NCBI GenBank assembly: GCA_020741775.1
Contig: DYYG01000001.1
Location: 1-64,000, forward strand
Length of the DNA: 64,000 nt
DNA from: Methylorubrum populi
GTDB lineage: Bacteria; Pseudomonadota; Alphaproteobacteria; Rhizobiales; Beijerinckiaceae
Direction of reading: 5' to 3'
Positions 1 to 8,339 of this stretch are shown here, one piece after another (the first letter of the stretch is position 1; each line of letters opens with the position of its first letter). Both the position numbers and the translations under genes were made by a program. The notes under the pieces are model-generated. The model was given only the letters and a program-made list of their open reading frames with translations, was not told the origin of the DNA and did no database searches.

Positions 1-501
1 GATGGTCCCGAAGGCCCCTCCGGTGCTCAAGATATAGAGACCGCCGCCGCCATTTTCATCCGAGGACCCCGTTCCATTGGTGCCGTCCGTTCCGGTGGCA
101 CCAGTCGAATGGAATGTCTCATCGGAGTATCCGTGATTGCCGCCCGCGCCGCCCGCGCCGCTGATACTCGTCCCGCTGCTCGCGCCGCCCGCGCCGCCCG
201 TCTTGCCACTGCCGCCACCGCCGCCGCCTCCCGGACCGGTGCCGGCATTGCCCGGCGTTCCCTTGCCCCACACCCTGGCGGCTCCACCGGCGCCGGCAGC
301 GCCCTGACCGAGCGTCGAGTCGTAGCCGCCTTGACCGCCGCCGCCGCCGGCGAGCTCTTCGATCGTGGGCGCTTGCGTGGCCATGGCCGGCACCGCCACC
401 AGAGCCGTCGAAGCGGCCAGGGCCAGGAAGAAGCCGGAACGCCGCTGCAACGCCTTCCGCGCCGCGTCACGCCGTCCCGTACCGGCAAGTCCGTTCCGCA
501 T
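1..501 (-). CDS. Secreted glycine-rich repetitive protein, partial (3' end outside window)
   Basis: A clean minus-strand frame runs from an ATG at 501 to the left edge without a stop, giving 167 visible codons. A purine-rich GAGGGGA lies about 10 bases upstream of the ATG. Residues 1-42 look like an export signal: a basic n-region, a hydrophobic core (FFLALAASTALVAVPAMA), then likely cleavage after AMA. From about residue 52 the chain is dominated by Gly with Ala, Ser, Thr and Asn (GGAGG, GTDGTNGTG, GGGGG types). That composition is typical of passenger parts of autotransporters or other cell-surface proteins, but the C-terminus that would decide this lies outside the window. Export is a sequence-based inference and function is unknown. 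The upstream 100-150 bases are AT-rich and probably hold its promoter. Confidence 0.7.
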   Translation of the reverse strand, partial: MRNGLAGTGRRDAARKALQRRSGFFLALAASTALVAVPAMATQAPTIEELAGGGGGQGGYDSTLGQGAAGAGGAARVWGKGTPGNAGTGPGGGGGGGSGKTGGAGGASSGTSISGAGGAGGNHGYSDETFHSTGATGTDGTNGTGSSDENGGGGLYILSTGGAFGTI

Positions 502-1189
502 CTGACTCGGTCCCCTCGAAGTCCGGCCGGCAGGTAGGCTGCCCGACCCATGTTTGGGACGAGGAATGGCGGACGCGGCCCGCGAAGGAAAGCTGTGATT
601 GGACTTGATTTTGCAAATTCAGGGGCGGCCTATTGCAATATATATAAGTGTTGCATGAGTACAACCCGATGGAATTATTCAGGGTAATCCGAAAATACGG
701 CAGATTGATTTCCTAAGACCGAAAAATATATTCTGTAAAATCTTCAGTATGCTGGGACCCGCTCCGGCTTTCTTTGCAGTAGATTGCATTCTTATCATAG
801 GATAATCGAGAGATGTCTCCGCTCGATTTCTTGATGGCGATGCTGTTGGCCGGCGGGCTTGCTTCGATGCGTGGTCGGATGCGGAGCGAGGCGGTGGTCG
901 AATCGCTGCAAGAGCTTTGCTTGCTACGGGCTCTTCCGATCTGTGGAGTCGGGCGGTGATCGGTCCTTCCGCGCCGGAACGATGGCGAGGGAGCGGAGGG
1001 TGATCCACGCGATCGAGGTCGTCGGTCGCGCGGCCGGAATGCCTGTCTCGTCCGGCCCGCTGGCCTCGGCGTCAGCCTCATGGCCGCCCTCACCGATCCA
1101 GCATGGAGCAGCGTGTTGAGGCGGGCACTCGCGAGCACCGGGCCGGGACAGGCCTGTCGAAGCGGCACGTTGCCGGTGGCGCGAGGGGG
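502..1189. other. Intergenic region, no supported gene
   Basis: About 690 bases lie between the Gly-rich gene and the next minus-strand gene. The part from about 590 to 830 is AT-rich and would suit a promoter for the Gly-rich gene. The rest is GC-rich. Open frames exist on both strands here, but none has a family-like sequence, a convincing ribosome-binding site or consistent codon use. No RNA gene is seen. Confidence 0.5.
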
Positions 1190-1414
1190 TCAGATCCCCA
1201 GATCGAATGGCAGGTCGAACAGCGTCGAGTGATCGACGTAGGATACCCGCAGGGTGTGGTCGCGGGCGCCGTTGGGGAGGGTGTCGGCCGCGCGCAGGGC
1301 GTGGATCATCTCACGGGCCGCGCGGAAGGCCATGCCGCAATCGGGGCAGTCGCGCGTCTCCCGAGGCCCGACCCGCCGGCCGTTTCGGCAGAGTTCGAAA
1401 TGGAAGAAGGGCAT
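1190..1414 (-). CDS. Small hypothetical protein, DUF6894-like
   Basis: A 74-residue product. The ATG at 1414 is preferred over an upstream in-frame ATG at 1453 because GGAGG lies 9 bases before it and the protein then begins MPFFHFELCRNGRRV. That opening resembles the small DUF6894-type proteins common in Methylobacterium and Rhizobiales (an aromatic FFH/FHF strand, a short polar segment, then an A/R-rich helix). A CPDCG pair sits in the middle. There is no signal peptide or membrane segment. Function is unknown, and the family assignment is from memory of the pattern and therefore tentative. Confidence 0.5.
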   Translation of the reverse strand: MPFFHFELCRNGRRVGPRETRDCPDCGMAFRAAREMIHALRAADTLPNGARDHTLRVSYVDHSTLFDLPFDLGI

Positions 1415-1516
1415 CGGCGCGGGCCTCCGAGGAGATCGGAGAGGCTCGTGCAAGCCCTGCGCCGTGATGATGAATACAACTCAAACGTGACTGGAGGGCC
1501 GTTTGGGTCGGCGGCC

Positions 1517-1553
1517 TAAACGAAAAGACCCGCCGGCTTTCGCCGACGGGCCT
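1517..1553 (-). terminator. Intrinsic terminator downstream of the 28-codon ORF
   Basis: Read on the minus strand, GCCCGTCGGC and GCCGGCGGGT form a 10-bp stem closed by a GAAA loop, followed by CTTTTCGTTT. It lies about 95 bases after the stop codon of the small ORF at 1648-1734. The same U-tract spelling follows the mrcA terminator near 13040. Confidence 0.75.
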
Positions 1554-1647
1554 TGCAGGGGGCACGCTCTCGCGCGCGGTGGGAGCTACCGGCCCCGCCC
1601 TCGGATCGGCGGGGGAACTCGACCTGCCGCAGCGTGTCGGGGAGCCA

Positions 1648-1734
1648 CTATCCCTGCCGGTTCTGGTTGGGTGGAGTGTCCTGGTCTGCGTCGGCGGTGC
1701 GCGCGGGGGAGCCGTTGATGCCGTGACGATTCAT
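1648..1734 (-). CDS. Putative 28-residue small protein
   Basis: ATG at 1734 is preceded by AAGGAGAT six bases upstream, one of the strongest ribosome-binding sites in the window. The frame runs 28 codons to TAG at 1648. The product starts MNRHGING and ends PPNQNRQG. It is rich in Asn, Gln, Asp, Pro and Thr with no hydrophobic stretch, so it would be soluble and probably disordered. An intrinsic terminator follows at 1517-1553, so the unit could form its own transcript of about 250 nt. No family is recognised. An sRNA that also carries a peptide is an alternative. Confidence 0.5.
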   Translation of the reverse strand: MNRHGINGSPARTADADQDTPPNQNRQG

Positions 1735-1890
1735 GGCCGATCTCCTTTCTCAGGACGGCGTCTGAAGCGCCGATGAAGACAGGCTAGGACGGCTCGCACC
1801 CGGAGCGCAAGCCCCCTTTTTCTGAGCCTTGCAACATGTGTTCGGCTCCCGTCCTGGCCTCATCTCGGAATCGAGGCCGCGCCCTTGGTT

Positions 1891-1920
1891 CGTCCTTGGC
1901 CCGTCCTTGGCCCGTCCTTG
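1891..1920 (+). repeat. Short tandem repeat, 11-bp unit
   Basis: CGTCCTTGGCC occurs twice head to tail (1891-1901, 1902-1912), followed by a partial third unit, CGTCCTTG (1913-1920). A degenerate copy lies just before, at 1881-1890. It sits about 90 bases upstream of the start of the luciferase-like gene. Confidence 0.7.
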
Positions 1921-2009
1921 CGCCGGAGCCTCCGGCACACGATCTGGCGGAGGGAGGGGACGGAATCCTGCGCCTGCGAGGGCGCAATGATCAGGCGCGT
2001 CGGGCCTTC

Positions 2010-3047
2010 ATGACTCTCTCCCTGCCTCCCCTCTCCGTCCTCGATCTCGCCCCCGTTCCCGAAGGGGCGACACCGGCGCGGGCGCTCGCCAACAGCCTCG
2101 ATCTCGCCCGGCATGCGGAGGCTCTCGGCTATCGCCGCTTCTGGCTCGCCGAGCACCACAACATGACCGGCATCGCCAGCGCTGCGACGGCGGTGGTGAT
2201 CGGCCATGTGGCGGCGGGCACACGGCGCATCCGGGTCGGCGCGGGTGGGATCATGCTGCCCAACCACGCTCCCCTGGTGATCGCCGAGCAGTTCGGCACC
2301 CTGGCCGCGCTCCATCCCGGCCGGATCGATCTCGGCCTCGGCCGGGCGCCGGGCACGGACGGCGTGACTCTGCGAGCCCTGCGCCGGGATTACGGGTCGG
2401 CGGAACGCTTCCCTCAGGACGTGCTCGAATTGCAGGCCCTGTTCGGGCCGGTGCGGGAGGGGCAGGCGGTGCAGGCAGTGCCCGGAGCCGGTCTGAACGT
2501 GCCGCTGTGGATCCTCGGATCGAGCCTGTTCGGGGCGGAGCTCGCGGCCATGCTCGGCCTGCCCTACGCCTTCGCCTCCCACTTCGCACCGGAGGCGCTG
2601 CTGCCGGCGCTGGAGATCTACCGGGCCCGCTTCAAGCCCTCGGCACAGTTGCAGCGGCCCCATGCCATGGTCGGCGTCAACGTCGTGGCGGCGGAGACGG
2701 ACGAGGAGGCCCGCCACCTGTTCACCACGCCGCAGCAGCAATTCACCCGGCTGGTGCGCGGCACGCGCGGCCTCCTGCCGCCGCCGATCGAGGACATCGA
2801 AGCCTATTGGAGCCCTGCGGAAAAGGCGCAGGCTTCGCGGATGCTGGCCCGCTCCCTGGTGGGCTCGCGGGAGACGATCCGCGCCGGGCTCGAGGCGCTC
2901 GCCGCCGAGACCGGCGCCGACGAGGTGATGGTGGCCACGGCCCTCCACGATCACGCGGCGCGGCGGCGTTCCTACACCATCCTGGCCGAGGCCCATGGCG
3001 GGCTCGACGCAGCCGCCTTCGGGGAGCCCGAGCGGTCAGTGGCCTGA
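2010..3047 (+). CDS. LLM class flavin-dependent oxidoreductase (luciferase-like, MsnO0184 type)
   Basis: 345 residues with a bacterial luciferase-like TIM-barrel fold. Family marks include [18 protein letters not shown] near residue 48, the [19 protein letters not shown] strand-loop near residue 70, and the [14 protein letters not shown] segment near residue 107. These are characteristic of group 1 flavin-dependent monooxygenases of the MsnO0184 type. Such enzymes use FMNH2 supplied by a separate reductase; the substrate cannot be read from sequence. ATG 2010 is chosen because the family conservation begins right after it ([12 protein letters not shown]), although the frame is open further upstream. 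The gene ends 12 bases inside the convergent small gene at 3036-3260. Confidence 0.85.
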   Translation: MTLSLPPLSVLDLAPVPEGATPARALANSLDLARHAEALGYRRFWLAEHHNMTGIASAATAVVIGHVAAGTRRIRVGAGGIMLPNHAPLVIAEQFGTLAALHPGRIDLGLGRAPGTDGVTLRALRRDYGSAERFPQDVLELQALFGPVREGQAVQAVPGAGLNVPLWILGSSLFGAELAAMLGLPYAFASHFAPEALLPALEIYRARFKPSAQLQRPHAMVGVNVVAAETDEEARHLFTTPQQQFTRLVRGTRGLLPPPIEDIEAYWSPAEKAQASRMLARSLVGSRETIRAGLEALAAETGADEVMVATALHDHAARRRSYTILAEAHGGLDAAAFGEPERSVA

Positions 3048-3260
3048 GCGCGGTCCCTCCGTCGCGCCGGCCCTGCCCTGTTCGGATTTCTCGCCGGTCT
3101 TCTCGGGCACGGGCGGTGGCGGGAGCTGGGTGATATGGCGCAGGGCGGAGGGCCGGTCCGCGGCCGGGGCGGCCTCCCGCTCCAGCATCCAGGCCAGGAC
3201 GCTGCCCAGGCCGAAGCCGCACAGGCCGAGGGCGATCACGATGGTGGTCCGCTTCATCAT
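3036..3260 (-). CDS. Small single-pass membrane protein, hypothetical
   Basis: 74 residues. It starts [19 protein letters not shown], one hydrophobic segment at about residues 5-25, so it is either a membrane anchor or an uncleaved signal. The rest is a charged, Pro-rich tail. GGAGCGGGGCG lies just before the two start ATGs (3260 or 3257). Its 3' end overlaps the end of the converging luciferase-like gene by 12 bases. No family is recognised. It could share a transcript with the permease gene to the right (about 170 bases away). Confidence 0.5.
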   Translation of the reverse strand: MMKRTTIVIALGLCGFGLGSVLAWMLEREAAPAADRPSALRHITQLPPPPVPEKTGEKSEQGRAGATEGPRSGH

Positions 3261-3432
3261 CGCCCCGCTCCGATCCTTGCGAGGCTCGCAGCGTGCAGGC
3301 GATTCCTTGACGGATCGTGATGGTGTCCCTGCTCCCGCAGCCTATCGTGCTCACATCGCGGTATGTTCGTGCCCGCCTGGCTGATTTCCGGGCAGGCCCG
3401 AGCCTTTCCCATGATCCTTTCTGTTGGAAAGA

Positions 3433-4779
3433 TCAGTGCGCGCCGCCGCTTTCGACGAACTTGATCAGGAAAATCGCTGCGATCACCCACACCACCGGCT
3501 TCACTTCGCGAGCCCGTCCGGTGAGACCCTTGAGGGCGGCGTAGGTGATGAAGCCGAAGGCGACGCCGTTGGCGATGGAATAGGTGAAGGGCATCACCAG
3601 GGCGGTGACGCAGGCCGGGATCACCTCCGTGAGGTCCTCCCAATCGAGGGCGGTCAGCTCGCGCAGCATCAGGCAGGCGACGTAGAACAGCGCCGGCGCC
3701 GTGGCATAGGCCGGCACCGAGCCCGCCAGGGGGGCGAAGAACAGGCAGCCCAGGAACAGCACCGCGACCGTCGCGGCGGTGAGCCCGGTGCGCCCGCCCT
3801 CCTCCACCCCCGCCGCGCTTTCGAGATAGGCGGTGGTGCTCGACGTGCCGAGCAGCGAGCCGGCGAAGATCGCGGCGGAATCGGCCATCAGGGCCCGGTC
3901 GAGCCGGGGCGAGCGGCCGCTCTCCGGCAGCAGCCCCGCCCGGCTGGCCACGGCCATCAGCGTGCCGGTGGCGTCGAACAATTCGACCAGGAACAGCACG
4001 AGGATGACGTTGAGCAGCCCTCCGGTGAGGGCGCCGGGAATATCGAGGGCGAGCAGTGTCGGCGCGAGCGAGGGCGGGGCCGAGACGACGCCCTGGAAGG
4101 CATTGCCGGCGAAGACGAAGCTCAGCCCCGTCACCGTCAGGATGGTGGCGAGCAGGGCCGCCCTGACCTTCCGCGCCGAGAGCACCGCCACCATCAGGAA
4201 GCCGAGTACCGCCAGCACCGTCGAGGGCTGGCGCAGGTCGCCGAGCGTGACGAAGGTGGCGGGACTCGCCGCCACCACGCCCGCGTTCTTCAGGGCGATG
4301 ATCGCGAGAAACAGGCCGATGCCGACGGTGAGCGCGATGCGCATGGAGCGCGGGATGCCCGCGACGATGATCCCGCGCAGGCCCGTCAGCGTCACCGCGA
4401 GGAAGCAGAGGCCGGAGACGAACACCGCCCCGAGCGCCGCCTGCCACGAATAGCCCATGCCCTGGACCACGACATAGGCGAAATAGGCGTTGAGCCCCAT
4501 GCCCGGCGCCAGCGCCACCGGCCAGTTGGCGGCCAGCGCCATCACCATCGAGCCGAGTGCGGCGATGAGGCAGGTGGCGACGAAGACCGGCCCCTTCGGC
4601 ATCCCCGCATCCGCCAGGATGCTCGGATTGACGAAGACGATGTAGGCCATGGTCAGGAAGGTGGTGAGCCCGGCCAGCAGCTCCGTGCGGATGGTGGTGC
4701 CGTGCTCCTCGAGCTTGAACAGGCGCTCGAGCAGGTTTTTCGAGGATGCCCCGGCGGCGAGGCCCGGCTTCGTGTCCAT
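3433..4779 (-). CDS. NCS2 family permease, guanine/hypoxanthine (AzgA-like)
   Basis: 448 residues and about 12-14 hydrophobic segments. It has the NCS2 (nucleobase:cation symporter 2) layout of the AzgA/GhxP branch: GTTIRTELLAGLTTFLTMAY near the N-terminus, ANWPVALAPGMGLNAYFAY (the conserved APGMGLNAYF motif) and the LFDATGTLMAV and LLGTSSTTAYLESAAGVEEG segments. The latter carry the conserved E/D and TSSTTAYIES residues of this subfamily. It should import hypoxanthine, guanine or adenine across the inner membrane with protons. ATG 4779 is preferred over the ATG triplet at 4827 because GGAAGG precedes it at normal spacing and the first 16 residues of the longer form are not conserved-looking. 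The next gene upstream is unrelated. Confidence 0.85.
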   Translation of the reverse strand: MDTKPGLAAGASSKNLLERLFKLEEHGTTIRTELLAGLTTFLTMAYIVFVNPSILADAGMPKGPVFVATCLIAALGSMVMALAANWPVALAPGMGLNAYFAYVVVQGMGYSWQAALGAVFVSGLCFLAVTLTGLRGIIVAGIPRSMRIALTVGIGLFLAIIALKNAGVVAASPATFVTLGDLRQPSTVLAVLGFLMVAVLSARKVRAALLATILTVTGLSFVFAGNAFQGVVSAPPSLAPTLLALDIPGALTGGLLNVILVLFLVELFDATGTLMAVASRAGLLPESGRSPRLDRALMADSAAIFAGSLLGTSSTTAYLESAAGVEEGGRTGLTAATVAVLFLGCLFFAPLAGSVPAYATAPALFYVACLMLRELTALDWEDLTEVIPACVTALVMPFTYSIANGVAFGFITYAALKGLTGRAREVKPVVWVIAAIFLIKFVESGGAH

Positions 4780-5042
4780 CGCTTCACGGACCTTCCCGGA
4801 TGATCGGCGCCGTTCCGCCATCATCATCGCGGGCGGTGGTGAACAAGTTCTCTATCCCTCACATTGGGGAGGCTGGAATGGGCAGATTCAGAGAGCCGCT
4901 GCGTGAGGATGGGCCCCCTCCCCCGTGAGGCGGACGATGGATGGCGCGGTCATCCCGGTGTTGAGCAGTGCCTGCGGACAAGACAATCCACTCACTGTCC
5001 CGAGATCGCTCCCGCACCTGTCGGCCCGAACTGATATGCGGC

Positions 5043-5522
5043 TTATTCTTGCTTCTGGTCCTGCTTCTGTTCCTGATTTTGCTCAAGATGATTGTTGATG
5101 ATCACGTTGATGTGGATGGTTCCATCTGCATCTTTCGTCTGAACTTTGGCCGCTTTGTCGCTCAAGCCGCTGTCGCATGTGATACTCGTGAAGATCGCCC
5201 CACCTTTGTCGAAGGGCATCCACTTTCCATCTTCTCCCGCGGAGGAGCGACGAATCGAAAGTTGCCAGGATGATTGAAATTCGCCTGTAAATTCCGAATC
5301 CCAAGACATCGCCCTGGGGCGATTCTGATGCAGGCAGAAAGTGTCGGCTATCAGCTGCTGCGCGCCGTGAGAGCATTGCTTGTTCTGAGAGCGGGGGAAC
5401 AGATTGGATTCGATGCACGCATCGATCGTGCGGTTAAAAAGCTTTGGAACCGGATAGGTTTGGCTGAGTACGGCGGAAGGCGCGAGGACGGTTGCCGCCG
5501 CAAGTAAGCTGAAAATTTTCAA
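5043..5522 (-). CDS. Exported hypothetical protein with four cysteines
   Basis: 159 residues. The start is taken as TTG at 5522 because GAGGAGG lies 6 bases upstream; the translated ORF otherwise starts at an unsupported ATG at 5603. The N-terminus then reads MKIFSLLAAATVLAPSAVLS, a good signal peptide with cleavage near residue 20. The mature part has four Cys (CIES, KQCSHG, FCLH, TCDSG) that could form two disulfides in the periplasm. The C-terminus is a Gln/Glu/Lys-rich tail (EQNQEQKQDQ). G+C is clearly lower than in neighbours, which hints at an accessory gene. No family is recognised. Confidence 0.6.
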   Translation of the reverse strand: MKIFSLLAAATVLAPSAVLSQTYPVPKLFNRTIDACIESNLFPRSQNKQCSHGAQQLIADTFCLHQNRPRAMSWDSEFTGEFQSSWQLSIRRSSAGEDGKWMPFDKGGAIFTSITCDSGLSDKAAKVQTKDADGTIHINVIINNHLEQNQEQKQDQKQE

Positions 5523-5699
5523 GATCACCCTCCTCTCTGCCGATGACGAAGAGACACCGATATGGGTGCGGTTTGGCGTGATCTCTAACATCGTATATTG
5601 CAAACATGCTCATGAGTATAAGTAGTAGCGATTTCTCCCTGTCTGTTGCGGCCGCGAGGCTCGCCGGCAGAGCGGTGACATGCGGGAAGGACGCCTGCC

Positions 5700-5930
5700 G
5701 TGACCGAGAAGCAAAACAATCTACAGGATCTGCTCAAAGCAGCCTATGAAGGAAAAATTGCTATTTGGATCGAGTTCAAAGACGGCGAAAGGAAGGAGGG
5801 TATATTGAAATTCTTCCGCAGGCGAGATGAGGTGGCGGTGCATCACGAGAATATCCCTGTCGAGATCCGCTTCGAGGACGACGGCCGCTCCTTTTCCTCT
5901 GATTTCATTGTCGGAGCCGGAATCGTATAA
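5700..5930 (+). CDS. Small hypothetical cytosolic protein
   Basis: 76 residues from a GTG at 5700, with GGAAGGA about 9 bases upstream. The product is acidic, Lys/Glu/Asp-rich and without signal or membrane segment. It contains WIEFKDGERKEGILKFFRRR, which looks like two beta strands joined by a turn, as in small SH3-like or Sm-like barrels. Local G+C is low, like the secreted gene to its left, and a short AT-rich stretch separates it from that gene, which is divergent. No family recognised. Confidence 0.5.
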   Translation: MTEKQNNLQDLLKAAYEGKIAIWIEFKDGERKEGILKFFRRRDEVAVHHENIPVEIRFEDDGRSFSSDFIVGAGIV

Positions 5931-6033
5931 ATATCTCAATGATTGATATTTAAATCATTTTACTTTGGTTGCTGTCGAAAAAATTCGGAGAAAAGCACGC
6001 TAATCCTGCCGGGCAGAGGTCGGTCTGCGCGAC

Positions 6034-6070
6034 GGGAGGTTCGGACCGCAGGTCGTGATCCGAACCTCCC
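6034..6070 (-). terminator. Inverted repeat, probable terminator of the aldehyde oxidoreductase operon
   Basis: GGGAGGTTCGGA (6034-6045) and TCCGAACCTCCC (6059-6070) are a perfect 12-bp inverted repeat with a 13-base loop, 20 bases past the stop of the molybdopterin subunit. No U-tract follows, so termination by the hairpin alone is uncertain; it may instead protect the 3' end. Confidence 0.5.
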
Positions 6071-6090
6071 TCTGTCGGAATTCGAAGGCG

Positions 6091-8328
6091 TCAGGTCCGC
6101 CGTTGCGCCCTGCCCTCCTGTTCGGCCCAGCCGCCGAGCACCTTGTCGAGGGTGAGCGGGTAGTCGCGGATGCGCAGGCCGGTGGCGTTGTGGACGGCGT
6201 TGGCCAAAGCCGCGCCGGCGCCGCAGATGCCGAGTTCGCCCAGGCCCTTGCTCTTCAGCGGGTTCGCCTTGTCGTCGAGTTCGGGCAGGAACACCGCGTC
6301 GATGGCCGGAACGTCGGCATGGACCGGGACGTGGTACTCGGCGAGATCGTGGTTCACGAAAGAGCCGAAGCGGGTATCGGTCTCGGCCGCCTCCATCAGT
6401 GCCGCGCCGATGCCGAAGGTCATGCCGCCGATGGCCTGCGAGCGGGCGGTCTTCAGGTTCAAGATGCGTCCGCCGGTGAACACGCCGAGCATCCGCCGCA
6501 GACGGATCTCGCCGGTATCGGCATCGACACCGACTTCGGCGAAATGCGCGCCGTAGGAATATTGGGAGAACTTCTCCTTCATCGCGCCGGGCTTGATCTC
6601 GCCCGTGGCCTCGATCCCCTCGGCGCCGGCCAGGCTCGCCAAGGTTTCCGAGCGGTTGCCGGAGAGGGCGCGGCCCTCGGAGAACACGGCACCGTCCGGG
6701 TTCATCCCGGCCGATCGCAGCAAGGCCTGCCGGAGGTTGTCGCAGGCGACGTAGAGGGCCGAGCCCGCCGAGGCGGCGCCGAACGAGCCGCCGGAACCGG
6801 CCGCCTTCGGATAGGCGGTGTCGCCGATCTCGACGCGGATGCGCTCGACCGGCAGCCCCATCATCTCGCCCGCGATCTGGGCCAGGATGGTGTAGGTCCC
6901 GGTGCCGATATCGGTCATCGCCATCCGCACGGTGAGGGTGCCGTCGGGGTTGAGGCGCACGCTGGCCTGCGAGGGCATCAGCGGGTTGAGGCGGGCGGCG
7001 GCCGACATGCCCAGGCCGACCCGCCAGCGCCCGTCGCGCGCCGTCCCCGCCGCGGCCCGCTTGTCCCAGCCGAAGCGCTTCGCCCCCTCCTCCATGCAGG
7101 CGACGAGTTGGCGGGTCGAGTACGGAACCTGCTTCTCCGGGTCCTGCTCCGGCTCGTTGCGGATGCGCAGCGCGATCGGATCGATCTTCAGCCGCTCCGC
7201 CAGCTCGTCCATGGCGCATTCGAAGGCGAGCTGGCCGACCGCCTCGCCCGGTGCCCGCATGGCCGAGGCGATCGGGACGTTGAGGTTGGCGAGCCGGTGC
7301 CGGGTCAGGCGGTTCGCGCCCGCGTAGAGCGAGCGGGTGACGTTGGCCGAAGTCTCGAAGAAGGCATCGCCCAGCGCGGTCGCCGACCAGGATTCGTGGG
7401 CAATGGCGGTCAGCCGCCCGGTCTCATCCGCCCCCAACCGGATCCGCTGGATCGTGTCGGTGCGGTGGGTGGCGACGTGGAATTCCTGCTGGCGCGTCAG
7501 CGCCACCTTCACCGGGCGCTTGAGGGTCTTCGAGGCCAAGGCGGCCAGTGTCGCTTCGGGCTGCGGCTGCAGCTTCGAGCCGAATCCACCGCCGATATAA
7601 TGCGAGACCAGCCGCACGTTTTCGGGTTTGAGCTTGAGCACTTGCGCCAGGGAGCTCTGACCCCGGTTGAGCATCTGGTTGGCGGTGTAGAGCACCAGTC
7701 GGTCGCCATCCGGCCCCGTCTCCCAGGAGGCGATGGTGGCGTGCGGTTCCATCTGGGCGTGGATCTGCACCGGCGTGGTGTACTCGACGTCGAGGGTCAC
7801 CGGCGCTGCCGCGAAGGCGCCCTCGAAGTCGCCGAGCTTGGAATCCGGCGGTGTCTGCGCGGCTTTCGGTTCGTGGGCGGTGGCTTGAGCCGCCCGGAGC
7901 GAGGCGTCGGGCGTCTGTGCGTCGTAATCCGCCCGCACCAGGGCGGCGGCGGCGCGGGCCTGTTCGAAGCTCTCGGCCACCACGAAGGCGATGGGCTGGC
8001 CGTGGAAACGGATCTCGGGGCCCTGCAATTGCGGCCAGACCTGCTCCTTCTTCTCCCCCTGCTCCGGCACGGTCTCGTGGGTCATTACGAGGAGCACCCC
8101 CGGCGCCCGTTTCGCCGCGCCGGTATCGAGGCTGCGGATGCGGCCCTTGGCGATGGCCGCCTCGACGATGAAGCCGTAGGCGGGGTTCTTCAGGTCGCGG
8201 GTCTCGTAGGCGTAGGGCGCGCGGCCGGTCACCTTGAGGCGCCCGTCGACGCGGTCGATGGGGCGGCCGACGAGCCCGTCCAGCTTGCCGTCGAGGGGCG
8301 TCGCGCCGATCGGCTGGTTCATGTCCAT
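6091..8328 (-). CDS. paoC: Xanthine dehydrogenase family molybdopterin-binding subunit (PaoC-like)
   Basis: 745 residues, the usual size for the PaoC/YagR large subunit of periplasmic aldehyde oxidoreductases. An N-terminal aldehyde oxidase/xanthine dehydrogenase domain (VDGRLKVTGRAPYAYE, residues about 25-45) is followed by molybdenum-cofactor domains with YIGGGFGSKLQPQPE near residue 240. The KGLGELGICGAGAALANA segment near residue 700 holds the Glu that acts as catalytic base in this family. It would oxidise aldehydes to acids at a molybdopterin-cytosine-dinucleotide centre. It carries no signal of its own; the Fe-S subunit carries one. It is the last gene of a three-gene operon, 11 bases after the FAD subunit. 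No PaoD/XdhC-type cofactor chaperone is seen next to it. Confidence 0.9.
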   Translation of the reverse strand: MDMNQPIGATPLDGKLDGLVGRPIDRVDGRLKVTGRAPYAYETRDLKNPAYGFIVEAAIAKGRIRSLDTGAAKRAPGVLLVMTHETVPEQGEKKEQVWPQLQGPEIRFHGQPIAFVVAESFEQARAAAALVRADYDAQTPDASLRAAQATAHEPKAAQTPPDSKLGDFEGAFAAAPVTLDVEYTTPVQIHAQMEPHATIASWETGPDGDRLVLYTANQMLNRGQSSLAQVLKLKPENVRLVSHYIGGGFGSKLQPQPEATLAALASKTLKRPVKVALTRQQEFHVATHRTDTIQRIRLGADETGRLTAIAHESWSATALGDAFFETSANVTRSLYAGANRLTRHRLANLNVPIASAMRAPGEAVGQLAFECAMDELAERLKIDPIALRIRNEPEQDPEKQVPYSTRQLVACMEEGAKRFGWDKRAAAGTARDGRWRVGLGMSAAARLNPLMPSQASVRLNPDGTLTVRMAMTDIGTGTYTILAQIAGEMMGLPVERIRVEIGDTAYPKAAGSGGSFGAASAGSALYVACDNLRQALLRSAGMNPDGAVFSEGRALSGNRSETLASLAGAEGIEATGEIKPGAMKEKFSQYSYGAHFAEVGVDADTGEIRLRRMLGVFTGGRILNLKTARSQAIGGMTFGIGAALMEAAETDTRFGSFVNHDLAEYHVPVHADVPAIDAVFLPELDDKANPLKSKGLGELGICGAGAALANAVHNATGLRIRDYPLTLDKVLGGWAEQEGRAQRRT

Positions 8329-8339
8329 GGGATGGGTCC

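Noticed and set aside
713..1168. A 151-codon minus-strand frame in the left intergenic region
   Set aside because: No ribosome-binding site, no protein-like pattern, and composition changes along it.
3424..4803. A 459-codon plus-strand frame opposite the NCS2 permease
   Set aside because: Charge-rich shadow texture; the permease has all expected membrane motifs.
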